A stretch of 5,998 bases of DNA from CAIZIN01 sp964483025 (GCA_964483025.1 CAYZZT010000037.1:1-5998); one strand, 5' to 3'. Positions 1-5,804 are shown, counted from the first letter of the stretch. Program-made: numbers and translations. Notes: a model not told the origin generated them from the letters alone.

Positions 1-91
1 TGACCACACCTCACTCACCTTTGTTCGCTCCGGTCTTGAGCTCGGAAACTCTTCCGAGCTCACTGCGTAAGTCTGCGAGGACGTACTCGTC
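1..91. other. Intergenic region downstream of map
   Basis: No coding region can be supported between the window edge and the map stop codon. The stretch is richer in G and C than the neighbouring genes and is dominated by two perfect hairpins, annotated separately at 38-61 and 78-93. The next gene on the minus strand would start beyond the left edge. In many spc/alpha operons infA, rpmJ or rpsM follows map, but nothing visible here confirms that. Confidence 0.6.
37..62. repeat. Perfect hairpin downstream of map
   Basis: GAGCTCGGAA at 38-47 pairs with TTCCGAGCTC at 52-61 around the four-base loop ACTC. The pair T37-A62 extends the stem to 11 bp. It lies about 30 nt past the map stop codon. 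Neither strand has a T-run directly after the stem, so it is not a standard intrinsic terminator. It may protect a mRNA 3' end, act as a processing site or help pausing. That role is inference; the dyad itself is read directly. Confidence 0.6.
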
Positions 92-93
92 CT
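78..93. repeat. Short hairpin overlapping the map stop codon
   Basis: AGGACG at 78-83 pairs with CGTCCT at 88-93 around a four-base loop. The map TAG stop (92-94, minus strand) sits at the base of the stem. With the larger hairpin at 37-62 it gives two closely spaced stem-loops at the 3' end of map. There is no U-run, so termination is not assured. Confidence 0.45.
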
Positions 94-856
94 AGGTTAG
101 GATTTCTACTCCCTCTTTTGTGATAGCTACAGTGTGTTCGAAATGGGCACTTCGCTTTCCATCTTTTGTTAGGTATGTCCACTTGTCGCTTGCGATTTTC
201 GTTTGCCCCGTCCCTTCATTAAACATAGGCTCAATAGCGATAACAAGCCCCGGCACTATTTCTGGCCCCTCACCTTTATTACCTTCATTTGGAACATAGG
301 GATCTTCGTGAATAGCAAAACCAACACCATGCCCACAAAGACCTTCTGCAATTCCATATTTATTTTTATGTGCCACTTTTGCAATCGCATGCCCGATGTC
401 GCCAATATGTCCACCAATTTTAATTGCTTTTATACCAGCATCGAGTGACTGCTTTGTGTATTTCAAAAGTTTTTTTGCATCCTCATCGATTTTCCCCACA
501 GGTATTGTAATAGCAGAATCAACAATAAGTCCATTATGAATAATGCCCATATCTAGGGAAACAATATCTCCTTCTTTCAAAACTTTTTTTGATTCATTGG
601 GAATGCCGTGAACAATTTCATCATTTACAGAAATACAAGCACTAGCAGGATATGCTCTACTTGCTCCAAATGGTTTATAGTTTAAAAAAGCTGGCTTGTC
701 ACCAAAATTTGTTGTGAGTTTATACGCTAAATCATCTAATTCTTTTGTCGTTACACCTGGCTTTGTAGCTTTCTTTAATTCTTTCAGCACAAAAGCCAGG
801 TGCTTGCCACCCTCTCGTAAAATTTCTATGTCTTTTTCACTTTTTAATCGAATCAA
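92..856 (-). CDS. map: Type I methionine aminopeptidase
   Basis: This cytosolic metalloprotease removes the initiator methionine from new proteins with a small second residue. The 254-aa length and full-length pita-bread fold pattern fit type I MetAP. The expected metal ligands are visible: Asp102 (in LDMG), Asp113 (VDSA), His176 (GHGVGF), Glu209 (IAIEPMF) and Glu240 (FEHTVAI). The substrate-site histidines His83 (VHGIP) and His183 (AIHEDP) are also present. There is no N-terminal zinc-finger or SH3-binding extension. The start is TTG at 854-856. No ATG or GTG gives the conserved N-terminal helix (LKSEKDIEILREGG), and the next methionine is residue 103, past the first metal ligand. There is no Shine-Dalgarno, only an A-run before the start. 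It lies 86 nt after adk, the usual secY-adk-map order. The stop is TAG, unlike the other eight genes. Function is very sure; the start is fairly sure. Confidence 0.95.
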   Translation of the reverse strand: MIRLKSEKDIEILREGGKHLAFVLKELKKATKPGVTTKELDDLAYKLTTNFGDKPAFLNYKPFGASRAYPASACISVNDEIVHGIPNESKKVLKEGDIVSLDMGIIHNGLIVDSAITIPVGKIDEDAKKLLKYTKQSLDAGIKAIKIGGHIGDIGHAIAKVAHKNKYGIAEGLCGHGVGFAIHEDPYVPNEGNKGEGPEIVPGLVIAIEPMFNEGTGQTKIASDKWTYLTKDGKRSAHFEHTVAITKEGVEILT

Positions 857-863
857 TTTTTTT

Positions 864-900
864 AATAGCTATTAGGCGCTAGGCGCTAGGCTCTAGCTAA
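864..900. repeat. Period-7 repeat between adk and map
   Basis: TAGGCGC at 873-879 is repeated exactly at 880-886 and with one change (TAGGCTC) at 887-893, followed by TAG. A perfect 10-bp palindrome, AATAGCTATT, adjoins it at 864-873. Because CTAG is self-complementary, TAG recurs every 7 nt on both strands, which puts stops in all three frames of each strand. The stretch fills much of the 86-nt adk-map gap (857-942). No promoter or terminator was recognised in that gap. It may be a slippage product or short repeat element; its function is unknown. Confidence 0.6.
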
Positions 901-942
901 ATAAATTCAAAATGAATTATGCATCTAGAACATTTACAACAA

Positions 943-1548
943 TTACAACATAATCTTCTGCATTATTTCTTCGTGTGTCTCTTCTATACTCTGCTCGCTA
1001 TTTATATGAATATATTTATACCGTGTACTATTTATGTAAAAATCAATAACGGGTATTACTTCATTATCAAACCACTCCAAGCGTTTTTCTACATCCTCCG
1101 GATCTTTATCATCAAATCTTCCTCTCTCTCCAAGCCTTTTCTTTGATTCCTCTCTTGTAATATCAAGATGAATAACATAAATATCTTTGAATCTATAAAA
1201 ATCAAAAGCAGTTTCTAGAATATGAGCTTCGCGAAGTTTTCTTGGCGTTCCATCTAAAATCAAATTATCTTCTTTTTTTAAATTCTCTACTATCAAGTTT
1301 GACCAAGCCCAAACAGCCAAAAATTCTGGCTGAAGTATTCCTTCATCCATTGCTTCTTTTGAAAGCCTACTTGAATAAGTTTCTTCGCTAATAAAATCTC
1401 TAAATTTTTTACCAGATTCTAAATAACAAAAAGACTGATCGGGCTTATCCTCCTTAAACTTCTCCGAAAAAAGCTTTACCTGCGTACCCTTTCCACAGCC
1501 AGAGCGCCCTATAAATATAAATGCTTTTGGATTGTTTGTTTCGGTCAT
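943..1548 (-). CDS. adk: Adenylate kinase-like nucleoside monophosphate kinase (short LID)
   Basis: This is a P-loop kinase predicted to move a phosphate from ATP to AMP (2 ADP from ATP + AMP) in the cytosol. From Met at 1546-1548 it has 201 residues. Visible parts are the P-loop GRSGCGKGTQ (residues 14-23), an NMP-binding region with SGKKFR near 45-50 (in place of the usual TGDMLR), DGTPR at 99-103 (usual DGFPR), and GRFDDKDPED at 143-152 followed by KRLEWF. The LID between the two arginine-rich segments is only a few residues and lacks zinc-binding cysteines, so it is a short-LID form rather than the common long bacterial form. An upstream in-frame ATG would add 15 residues, but it lies inside a hairpin (1571-1602) and adds nothing conserved, so the later ATG is chosen. 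Position after secY and before map supports adk. The non-canonical motifs leave room for another NMP substrate such as UMP or CMP. Confidence 0.85.
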   Translation of the reverse strand: MTETNNPKAFIFIGRSGCGKGTQVKLFSEKFKEDKPDQSFCYLESGKKFRDFISEETYSSRLSKEAMDEGILQPEFLAVWAWSNLIVENLKKEDNLILDGTPRKLREAHILETAFDFYRFKDIYVIHLDITREESKKRLGERGRFDDKDPEDVEKRLEWFDNEVIPVIDFYINSTRYKYIHINSEQSIEETHEEIMQKIML

Positions 1549-1570
1549 TACATAGCATTTTAGCTGATTT

Positions 1571-1602
1571 CTACGATAAATGCTAGCGGGCATTTATCGT
1601 AG
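1571..1602. repeat. Perfect 13-bp inverted repeat upstream of adk
   Basis: CTACGATAAATGC at 1571-1583 and its exact complement at 1590-1602 flank the six-base centre TAGCGG. On the minus strand the hairpin ends 22 nt before the adk start codon. It could be an operator, an RNA 5'-end structure or a processing site. A weak -10-like CATAAT on the minus strand (1613-1618) would start transcription near 1606, just before the stem, but no good -35 accompanies it. The dyad is certain; its role is not. Confidence 0.6.
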
Positions 1603-1728
1603 AGAATTAAGAATTATGAATTAAGAATTAGGAATGAATACAAAAAAGTGCACCATAGGTGCACTTTTTTGTATTGTATTTAGGGTCTTGAATCTATTCT
1701 TAATTCCTAATTCATAATTCTTAATTCT
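1603..1728. repeat. Long inverted repeat of 7-nt units around the secY-adk terminator
   Basis: A 21-nt arm at 1603-1623 is the exact reverse complement of 1708-1728. Each arm is built of 7-nt units. On the plus strand from 1604 these are GAATTAA, GAATTAT, GAATTAA, GAATTAG and GAATGAA. The right arm has the same unit on the minus strand (GAATTAA, GAATTAT, GAATTAG, GAATTAA). The terminator stem at 1637-1675 sits between the arms, so the whole spacer could fold as one long structure. The right arm begins 5 nt after the secY stop codon. Confidence 0.75.
1637..1675. terminator. Bidirectional intrinsic terminator after secY
   Basis: An 18-bp perfect stem (1637-1654 with 1658-1675) closes on the three-base loop ATA. 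The core is GTGCACC/GGTGCAC. A run of six A on one side and six T on the other gives a U-run in either direction. On the minus strand it lies about 60 nt after the secY stop and is the most convincing transcription end in the window. It should end or attenuate the ribosomal-protein/secY mRNA before adk. Because the U-run is paired with the A-run, its efficiency cannot be judged by eye. Confidence 0.85.
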
Positions 1729-1733
1729 ACCTT

Positions 1734-3005
1734 TTAGTACTCCCTCATCGTCAACTGCGCCTCCACCTTTTTAATAAGGTCAATAACCACAGAAACAACA
1801 ATCAAAAGTGCTGTACCGCCGATTGTGAGCGCAGCAAAGCCTGTTACAGCTCGCAAGATAAGTGGTAAAACAGCTATCACACCTAAGAAAAGCGCACCCA
1901 CCAAAGTAATTCGAGTAATAATATTTCCAAGATATTCTGAAGTAGGAGTCCCTGGGCGTACACCCGGAATAAATGCACCATTTTTCTGTAAGTTTGTTGC
2001 AATTGAATCTGGTTCGAATGTTACAGCTGTATAGAAATATGTGAAAATAAATACAAAGAAGAAATATAGCACACCGTAAACTAATTGATTTTGAAGTACC
2101 CCCATCACCCAAGTCGCTCCACCTGAAATTATTGCATTACCTGAAGTTGCAAGAAATTGTGCAATCATTTGTGGGAAAATAAGAATTGAAAGTGCAAAAA
2201 TAATTGGGATTACACCTGCTTGATTAATTCGAAGTGGTAAGTATGTAGAAACCCCCCCATATACTTTATTTCCCCTCACTCTTTTTGCATAAGTAACAGG
2301 CACTGGTCTTTCGGCTTCTGTAATAAATACAACTCCACCAATAACAGCAAGTGCGCAGGCAGTAAAGGCGAGAATTAAAGGAATTTGTGAAGCATTAAAG
2401 TTTAATATTATTTCACTCATAGCGCTTGGGATTCGAGCCACAATTCCAGAGAAAATAATTAAAGAAACTCCATTTCCAATACCAAATTCGGTAATAAGCT
2501 CACCAAGCCACATAAGCAGAACTGAACCAGCAGTTACAATCAAAACATTCAAGCCAAGCTCAAACGAAGTCATCGCATCTAATACGCCCTGATTTTTAAG
2601 TAGAAGTATAAAACCGACAGCTTGAAGTATTGCAAGAGGAACAGTAAGCATTCTTGAATATTGTGAAAATTTCTTTCGTCCTGCCTCGCCTTCTTCATGA
2701 TAAAGCGCCTTTAGTTTGGGCGACATCATTGTCAAAAGTTGCATAATGATAGAGCCTGTAATATAAGGCCCCACACCAAGCATCACAATTGAAAGACTAG
2801 AAAGTCCTCCTCCGGAAAAAACATCTAGGAGTCCAAAAAATTGATTATTTGAAAGGAATTGTTCAAGCTTTAAGGTGTCTACACCCGGAATTGGAATTGC
2901 TGCAAATGCTCGAAAAATAATAAGTGCAACAATGACAAAAATAAACTTTGAACGAAGATTTTTGTCTTTTACAATTATTCCTATTTTTCGTAAAAATGCT
3001 GTCAT
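1734..3005 (-). CDS. secY: Preprotein translocase channel subunit SecY
   Basis: SecY forms the membrane pore of the Sec translocon with SecE (and SecG) and passes unfolded exported or membrane proteins driven by SecA or the ribosome. The 423 residues match the usual length and the ten-helix pattern. Hydrophobic segments lie near 20-38, 68-92, 118-136, 152-170, 178-195, 208-228, 262-285, 306-329, 365-387 and 395-411. Family signatures are GVGPYITGSIIMQLL at 77-91, GELITEFGIGNGVSLIIF at 168-185, EAERPVPVTYAKR at 230-242, STYLPLRINQAGVIP at 253-267, and the cytosolic C5 region around PDSIATNLQKNGAFIPG (332-348). It starts with ATG 6 nt after rplO with no Shine-Dalgarno, so translation is probably coupled to rplO. 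It is the last gene before the strong terminator. Nothing is truncated or unusual. Confidence 0.98.
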   Translation of the reverse strand: MTAFLRKIGIIVKDKNLRSKFIFVIVALIIFRAFAAIPIPGVDTLKLEQFLSNNQFFGLLDVFSGGGLSSLSIVMLGVGPYITGSIIMQLLTMMSPKLKALYHEEGEAGRKKFSQYSRMLTVPLAILQAVGFILLLKNQGVLDAMTSFELGLNVLIVTAGSVLLMWLGELITEFGIGNGVSLIIFSGIVARIPSAMSEIILNFNASQIPLILAFTACALAVIGGVVFITEAERPVPVTYAKRVRGNKVYGGVSTYLPLRINQAGVIPIIFALSILIFPQMIAQFLATSGNAIISGGATWVMGVLQNQLVYGVLYFFFVFIFTYFYTAVTFEPDSIATNLQKNGAFIPGVRPGTPTSEYLGNIITRITLVGALFLGVIAVLPLILRAVTGFAALTIGGTALLIVVSVVIDLIKKVEAQLTMREY

Positions 3006-3011
3006 AGCTTT

Positions 3012-3455
3012 TTAAGCTGTTACCGTACCTCCCACTTTTTCTATACTTGCTTTTGCAGTGGCAGACACTTCACAGCCAGTTACATTAATTTTTTTTGTAA
3101 TTTCCCCTCGTCCAAGAATTTTAACTTTTGGGGTCTTGCCTTTCATAATTGTGATAATACCTTTTTGTATAAGAGTTTTTGGTGTTACTTTTTCACCATT
3201 TTCAAATGATGCAACAATAATAGAAAGAGGAATAGTAATGGGTTTTGTTTGAATTGTTTTATTACTATTTTTCCCTCGTCCTCGCAACTTTGGCATTCGC
3301 TTAATAACATCTCGAAATTCTGGGCGAATTTTGTGCCCAGCACGAGCCTTCTGGCCTTTTGTTCCTCGGCCTGCTGTCTTCCCTCTTTTGCCACCACGTG
3401 CAACTTGAGTGCTTGTTATTCGTTTTGTTTTTGATTTTATTGTATGAAATTGCAT
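3012..3455 (-). CDS. rplO: 50S ribosomal protein uL15
   Basis: uL15 is a large-subunit protein that binds 23S rRNA through a long basic N-terminal extension and acts late in 50S assembly. The 147 residues are typical. The N-terminus holds the glycine- and lysine-rich rRNA-binding tail (GGKRGKTAGRGTKGQKARAG, residues 21-40), then KIRPEFRDVIKRMPKLRGRG at 42-61. The globular domain ends with KINVTGCEVSATAKASIEKVGGTV, the usual nucleotide-free Rossmann-like ending. Normally rpmD lies directly upstream. Here a 146-nt spacer with an inverted repeat separates it from rpsE. The ATG at 3453-3455 has only a distant AGGA (13 nt away), which is too far to be a strong ribosome-binding site. Function and start are both secure. 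Confidence 0.97.
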   Translation of the reverse strand: MQFHTIKSKTKRITSTQVARGGKRGKTAGRGTKGQKARAGHKIRPEFRDVIKRMPKLRGRGKNSNKTIQTKPITIPLSIIVASFENGEKVTPKTLIQKGIITIMKGKTPKVKILGRGEITKKINVTGCEVSATAKASIEKVGGTVTA

Positions 3456-3498
3456 AATAGTTTATTAATCCTAATATCTCGACACTAATTTCTGTGCT

Positions 3499-3588
3499 CT
3501 GTCATTCCGGCGAAGGCCGGAATCCAGTCTCGCATGCGCATTGCCATACTTTTTCAGACTGGATTCCGGACCAAGTCCGGAATGACAG
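3499..3588. repeat. Two-armed GTCATTCCGG inverted-repeat element in the rpmD position
   Basis: Left arm 3499-3530 and right arm 3556-3588 are inverted copies. CTGTCATTCCGG (3499-3510) and CCGGAATCCAGTCT (3517-3530) match exactly in reverse complement, with a divergent 6-7 base centre. Each arm also folds alone: ATTCCGGC/GCCGGAAT around GAAG at 3504-3523, and ATTCCGGAC/GTCCGGAAT around CAA at 3563-3583. The 25-nt middle holds the palindrome CGCATGCG (3531-3538). This kind of ATTCCGG-type dyad is a widespread intergenic repeat in bacteria (compare the dRS3 and REP classes); assignment to a named family is inference. It starts 13 nt after the rpsE stop in the mRNA. No U-run follows, so it is not a standard terminator. 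It could stabilise or process the mRNA between rpsE and rplO. No open frame resembling uL30 remains. Confidence 0.8.
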
Positions 3589-3601
3589 GGAGAGTGTCAT
3601 G

Positions 3602-4246
3602 TTATTCTTCCTTTTTTACCTCTTTTACAACCTTAACTTTTGGAGTCTTTAACATTTCAATTGCCTTAAGTGTTGCCTGAGCAATATTTAATTTATTCTT
3701 GCTTGGAGAAATAACTTTTGCATTCACATCTTTAATCCCAGCAAGTTCCAAAACATCTCTCATGGCAGACCCTGCAATAATACCACGTCCCGGAGCTGGC
3801 TTAAGCATTACGCGAGCACTTGAATATTTACAAGATACTTCGTGAGGAATTGAAAAATCCTTAGTTCCTCGAACGTGAATTAAATTTTTCTTTGCATCCC
3901 GAACTGCTTTATCAATAGCAAGTGATGTGTCTCCAGCTTTACCTGTGCCTACACCCACAGATCCTTTTCTATTTCCAATTACTATCGCTACTGAAAAATT
4001 AAACCGGCGGCCTCCTGATGCAACACGAGTCACTCGGCGAATATTTAAAATCTTTTGGTCATATTCTGACTTTACTCGAGGCTCTCTCTTTGGGCCACCC
4101 GGTCGTCGATTCTTTTTGAAATCACGTTTTGGTGCTGTCATTGATGTTTCTTGTTTTTCTACCGTTGCAGAATCGAAGCTATCAAAAACTACAGGGGCAA
4201 CTACCTCTTTTATATCTTCTTCTTTTTTTACTATTTTATCTGTCAT
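3602..4246 (-). CDS. rpsE: 30S ribosomal protein uS5 with N- and C-terminal extensions
   Basis: uS5 sits in the small subunit near the decoding centre and mRNA entry site and contributes to accuracy. The core runs from about residue 62 to 202. The first part is the double-stranded-RNA-binding-like domain (KILNIRRVTRVASGGRRFNFSV, 65-86, then GSVGVGTGKA at 95-104). The second is the S5 fold (ARVMLKPAPGRGIIAGSAMRDVLELAGI, 144-171). At 214 residues it is about 50 longer than E. coli S5. The extra length is a low-complexity N-terminus (1-61, acidic then very basic, KRDFKKNRRPGGPKREPRVK) and a charged tail (203-214). The ATG at 4244-4246 is 4 nt after the rplR stop. A GGAGG lies 17 nt upstream, too far for a good ribosome-binding site. 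A shorter start inside the extension (Met36) is possible, but the upstream ATG fits operon spacing. Confidence 0.96.
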   Translation of the reverse strand: MTDKIVKKEEDIKEVVAPVVFDSFDSATVEKQETSMTAPKRDFKKNRRPGGPKREPRVKSEYDQKILNIRRVTRVASGGRRFNFSVAIVIGNRKGSVGVGTGKAGDTSLAIDKAVRDAKKNLIHVRGTKDFSIPHEVSCKYSSARVMLKPAPGRGIIAGSAMRDVLELAGIKDVNAKVISPSKNKLNIAQATLKAIEMLKTPKVKVVKEVKKEE

Positions 4247-4250
4247 AAAT

Positions 4251-4604
4251 TTAGAAAGTTAAGCCTCCGAGACGAGCAGAATCTGCTAGAGCTTGGATTT
4301 TACCTGTATAAATAAAACCACCTCTATCAAATACCACTTTTGAAATACCTACCTTTTTTGCATTAACGGCAATTTCTTTTCCTACTTCCTTTGATGCATC
4401 CATCATTGTTCCTTTTGATTTAATTGAAGAAGCTGATGCTAAAGTTGTACCTGTCGTATCATCAATAATCTGAGCATAAATATATTTATTTGATTTATAA
4501 ACAGCCAAGCGAGGCATTTCAGGTGTACCAGAAATCTTTGCTCGAATACGAGTATGTCGAGTTTCTCTTTTGATTGTTTTTTTGTTTGTTCGTGAGTTTT
4601 TCAT
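4251..4604 (-). CDS. rplR: 50S ribosomal protein uL18
   Basis: uL18 binds 5S rRNA and helps anchor it in the central protuberance of the 50S subunit. The 117 residues match the family. The basic N-terminus (KKTIKRETRHTRIRAKISG, 8-26) is followed by PRLAVYKSNKYIYAQIIDD (31-49), the typical first strand pair, and TLASASS at 54-60. The hallmark ending is VVFDRGGFIYTGKIQALADSARLGGLTF (90-117). The start ATG at 4602-4604 is 6 nt after rplF and shows no Shine-Dalgarno. Translation is probably coupled within the block. Confidence 0.97.
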   Translation of the reverse strand: MKNSRTNKKTIKRETRHTRIRAKISGTPEMPRLAVYKSNKYIYAQIIDDTTGTTLASASSIKSKGTMMDASKEVGKEIAVNAKKVGISKVVFDRGGFIYTGKIQALADSARLGGLTF

Positions 4605-4610
4605 AAGACT

Positions 4611-5144
4611 TTATACTGTTTTCTTACCTTGCTTACGCCGAATATATTCACCAGCATAGTGAATTCCTTTCCCTTTGTAAGGTTCTGGCTTCTTATAATC
4701 GCGAACTGTCGCTGCAAACTGACCTACTTTGTCTTTATTAAGACCAGAGATAGTCATTGTTAATTTTTCAGTTACAACTTGAATTCCTTCTGGAATAGTA
4801 ACAATTACAGGATGTGAAAAGCCGAGAGCCATCACAATCTTACCATCTTTTACTTCCCATTTAAAACCGACACCTTCGACTTCAAGTTTTTTTGTAAATC
4901 CTACTGTTACGCCTTCGAGCATATTGCGCAAGTGTGCAGCATATGTTCCCCAAAGTGCAAGGGATTCAATCTCTTCTTTCTTAACAATGAAATGAGCTTC
5001 ACTGTCTTTGATTTCAACAATGACTCGAGGATCCATAGTTATAGAGAGTGCGCCTTTTGGGCCTTTCACGGAAAGTGTGCCTTCTGTGAAGGTAACTTCT
5101 ACACCTTGTGGTATGTTTGTTGGTTTTTTTGCTAGTCTTGACAT
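4611..5144 (-). CDS. rplF: 50S ribosomal protein uL6
   Basis: uL6 lies near the GTPase-associated region of the 50S subunit and contacts the sarcin-ricin loop side of 23S rRNA. Length is 177 aa, with the two repeated alpha-beta domains expected. The first begins SRLAKKPTNIPQGVEV (2-17) with VKGPKGAL at 26-33. The linker helix WGTYAAHLRNMLEGVTVGFTKKLEVEGVGF spans 65-94. The second domain ends with the rRNA-binding signature KKPEPYKGKGIHY (151-163) and GEYIRRKQGKK (165-175). The ATG at 5142-5144 is 9 nt after the rpsH stop, without a Shine-Dalgarno. Nothing is unusual. Confidence 0.98.
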   Translation of the reverse strand: MSRLAKKPTNIPQGVEVTFTEGTLSVKGPKGALSITMDPRVIVEIKDSEAHFIVKKEEIESLALWGTYAAHLRNMLEGVTVGFTKKLEVEGVGFKWEVKDGKIVMALGFSHPVIVTIPEGIQVVTEKLTMTISGLNKDKVGQFAATVRDYKKPEPYKGKGIHYAGEYIRRKQGKKTV

Positions 5145-5153
5145 AGTTGTAGG

Positions 5154-5549
5154 TTACCAAATATTAAATAGGGCTTCGCCACCGAGCTTTTGAGCTCTTG
5201 CGTCTTTGCCTGTCATCACACCTTTTGGAGTTGTGATTATGAGTAAGCCATATCCATTTTTAACTGGAACTATTTCTTTCGCCTTTAGATACACACGTCG
5301 TGAAAAGTGAGAAACTCGCTTTACATTCGTGATAACTGGCTTTTTGTTAACATAGAGAAGTTCAACTTCAATTGTTTTCTTGACGTCGCTCTTCCCATCT
5401 TCTTTCACTTTACCTACATAACCTTCTTTTTCAAGAAGTTTTAATATCTCTAATTTCATTTTAGAAAACGTAATAGTTGCGGTCGGAAGACCTGCGATAT
5501 TTGAGTTCTTAAGATGAATAATGAGGTTTGAAATTGAATCTGTTACCAT
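5154..5549 (-). CDS. rpsH: 30S ribosomal protein uS8
   Basis: uS8 is a primary binder of 16S rRNA helix 21 and a core 30S assembly protein; in E. coli it also represses the spc operon by binding its mRNA near rplE-rpsN. The 131 residues fit. The N-terminus VTDSISNLIIHLKNS (2-16) gives the first helix. KMKLEILKLLEKEGYV (30-45) is the second. RRVYLKAKEIVPVKNGYGLLIITTPKGVMTGKDARAQKLGGEALFNIW (84-131) is the conserved C-terminal domain, with the usual TPKGVMT loop. The ATG at 5547-5549 overlaps the end of rpsN by 7 nt, which suggests translational coupling. Whether this organism keeps S8 autoregulation cannot be judged, as rplE is not adjacent. Confidence 0.98.
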   Translation of the reverse strand: MVTDSISNLIIHLKNSNIAGLPTATITFSKMKLEILKLLEKEGYVGKVKEDGKSDVKKTIEVELLYVNKKPVITNVKRVSHFSRRVYLKAKEIVPVKNGYGLLIITTPKGVMTGKDARAQKLGGEALFNIW

Positions 5550-5728
5550 GATGATTTTTTGATGCCCGGAATCAGGCCATTATTGGCCATTTCCCTAAAG
5601 CAAACGCGACACAGCCCGAAGTCCCGCATATAAGCTCGTTTTCGACCACAACGAACACAGCGTCTCACGATACGAGAGCTGAATTTCGGCTTTCGGGTAG
5701 CACGTACTATTACTGATGTTTTTGCCAT
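5543..5728 (-). CDS. rpsN: 30S ribosomal protein uS14, zinc-ribbon type
   Basis: uS14 sits in the 30S head and helps late assembly. At 61 residues it is the short zinc-binding type (as rpsN in Bacillus or rpsZ). Four cysteines form CxxC-x12-CxxC: Cys24, Cys27, Cys40 and Cys43. The protein ends PGIKKSSW, the typical tail. The ATG at 5726-5728 has no Shine-Dalgarno. It is the first gene of the minus-strand operon here, about 41 nt downstream of the predicted transcription start of a strong promoter (5776-5804). The usual upstream neighbour rplE is missing from the adjoining 270 nt. Its stop overlaps the rpsH start. Confidence 0.98.
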   Translation of the reverse strand: MAKTSVIVRATRKPKFSSRIVRRCVRCGRKRAYMRDFGLCRVCFREMANNGLIPGIKKSSW

Positions 5729-5755
5729 AATTTGCTGTTAAAGACTAATTAAAAT

Positions 5756-5769
5756 AGCTCCAATGAGCT
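5756..5769 (-). other. Possible 5'-terminal stem-loop of the rpsN mRNA
   Basis: AGCTC at 5756-5760 and GAGCT at 5765-5769 pair around CAAT. If transcription starts near 5769, as the -10 box predicts, this five-base-pair hairpin would form the first bases of the mRNA and could protect its 5' end. The rest of the ~41-nt leader is AT-rich with no clear ribosome-binding site. The stem is short, so this is tentative. Confidence 0.3.
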
Positions 5770-5775
5770 CGAGCA

Positions 5776-5804
5776 ATACTAGCAAAAAATAAAGGGTTTG
5801 TCAA
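5776..5804 (-). promoter_or_regulatory. Promoter of the rpsN-secY operon
   Basis: On the minus strand, a perfect -35 TTGACA (5799-5804) is followed after 17 nt by TAGTAT (5776-5781). A TGC immediately before the -10 makes an extended -10. The spacing and both boxes fit a strong housekeeping sigma70-type promoter. The predicted start is an A near 5769, giving a leader of about 41 nt to rpsN. Confidence 0.85.

Noticed and set aside
37..62. Intrinsic terminator after map
   Set aside because: The stem is good, but neither strand has a T-run after it, so it is kept only as a hairpin.
919..1146. Plus-strand open frame of 75 residues
   Set aside because: It lies mostly antisense to the adk 3' half, shows no domain, and the minus-strand kinase reading is clearly the real one.
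1549..1593. Upstream start giving a 216-residue adenylate kinase
   Set aside because: The added 15 residues are not like the family, and that start codon lies in the loop and arm of a perfect hairpin.
3456..3601. A remnant of rpmD (uL30) between rpsE and rplO
   Set aside because: The spacer is mostly an inverted repeat, and no frame gives the uL30 start or its conserved core.
4264..4268. GGAGG as the ribosome-binding site of rpsE
   Set aside because: It is 17 nt from the ATG, beyond the usual range, and it encodes the conserved Gly-Gly near the end of uL18.
92..5728. Use of TGA as a glycine codon, as in some CPR lineages
   Set aside because: No gene contains an in-frame TGA and all nine are full length under the standard code. 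TGA is simply not used as a stop here, which is too small a sample to argue recoding.
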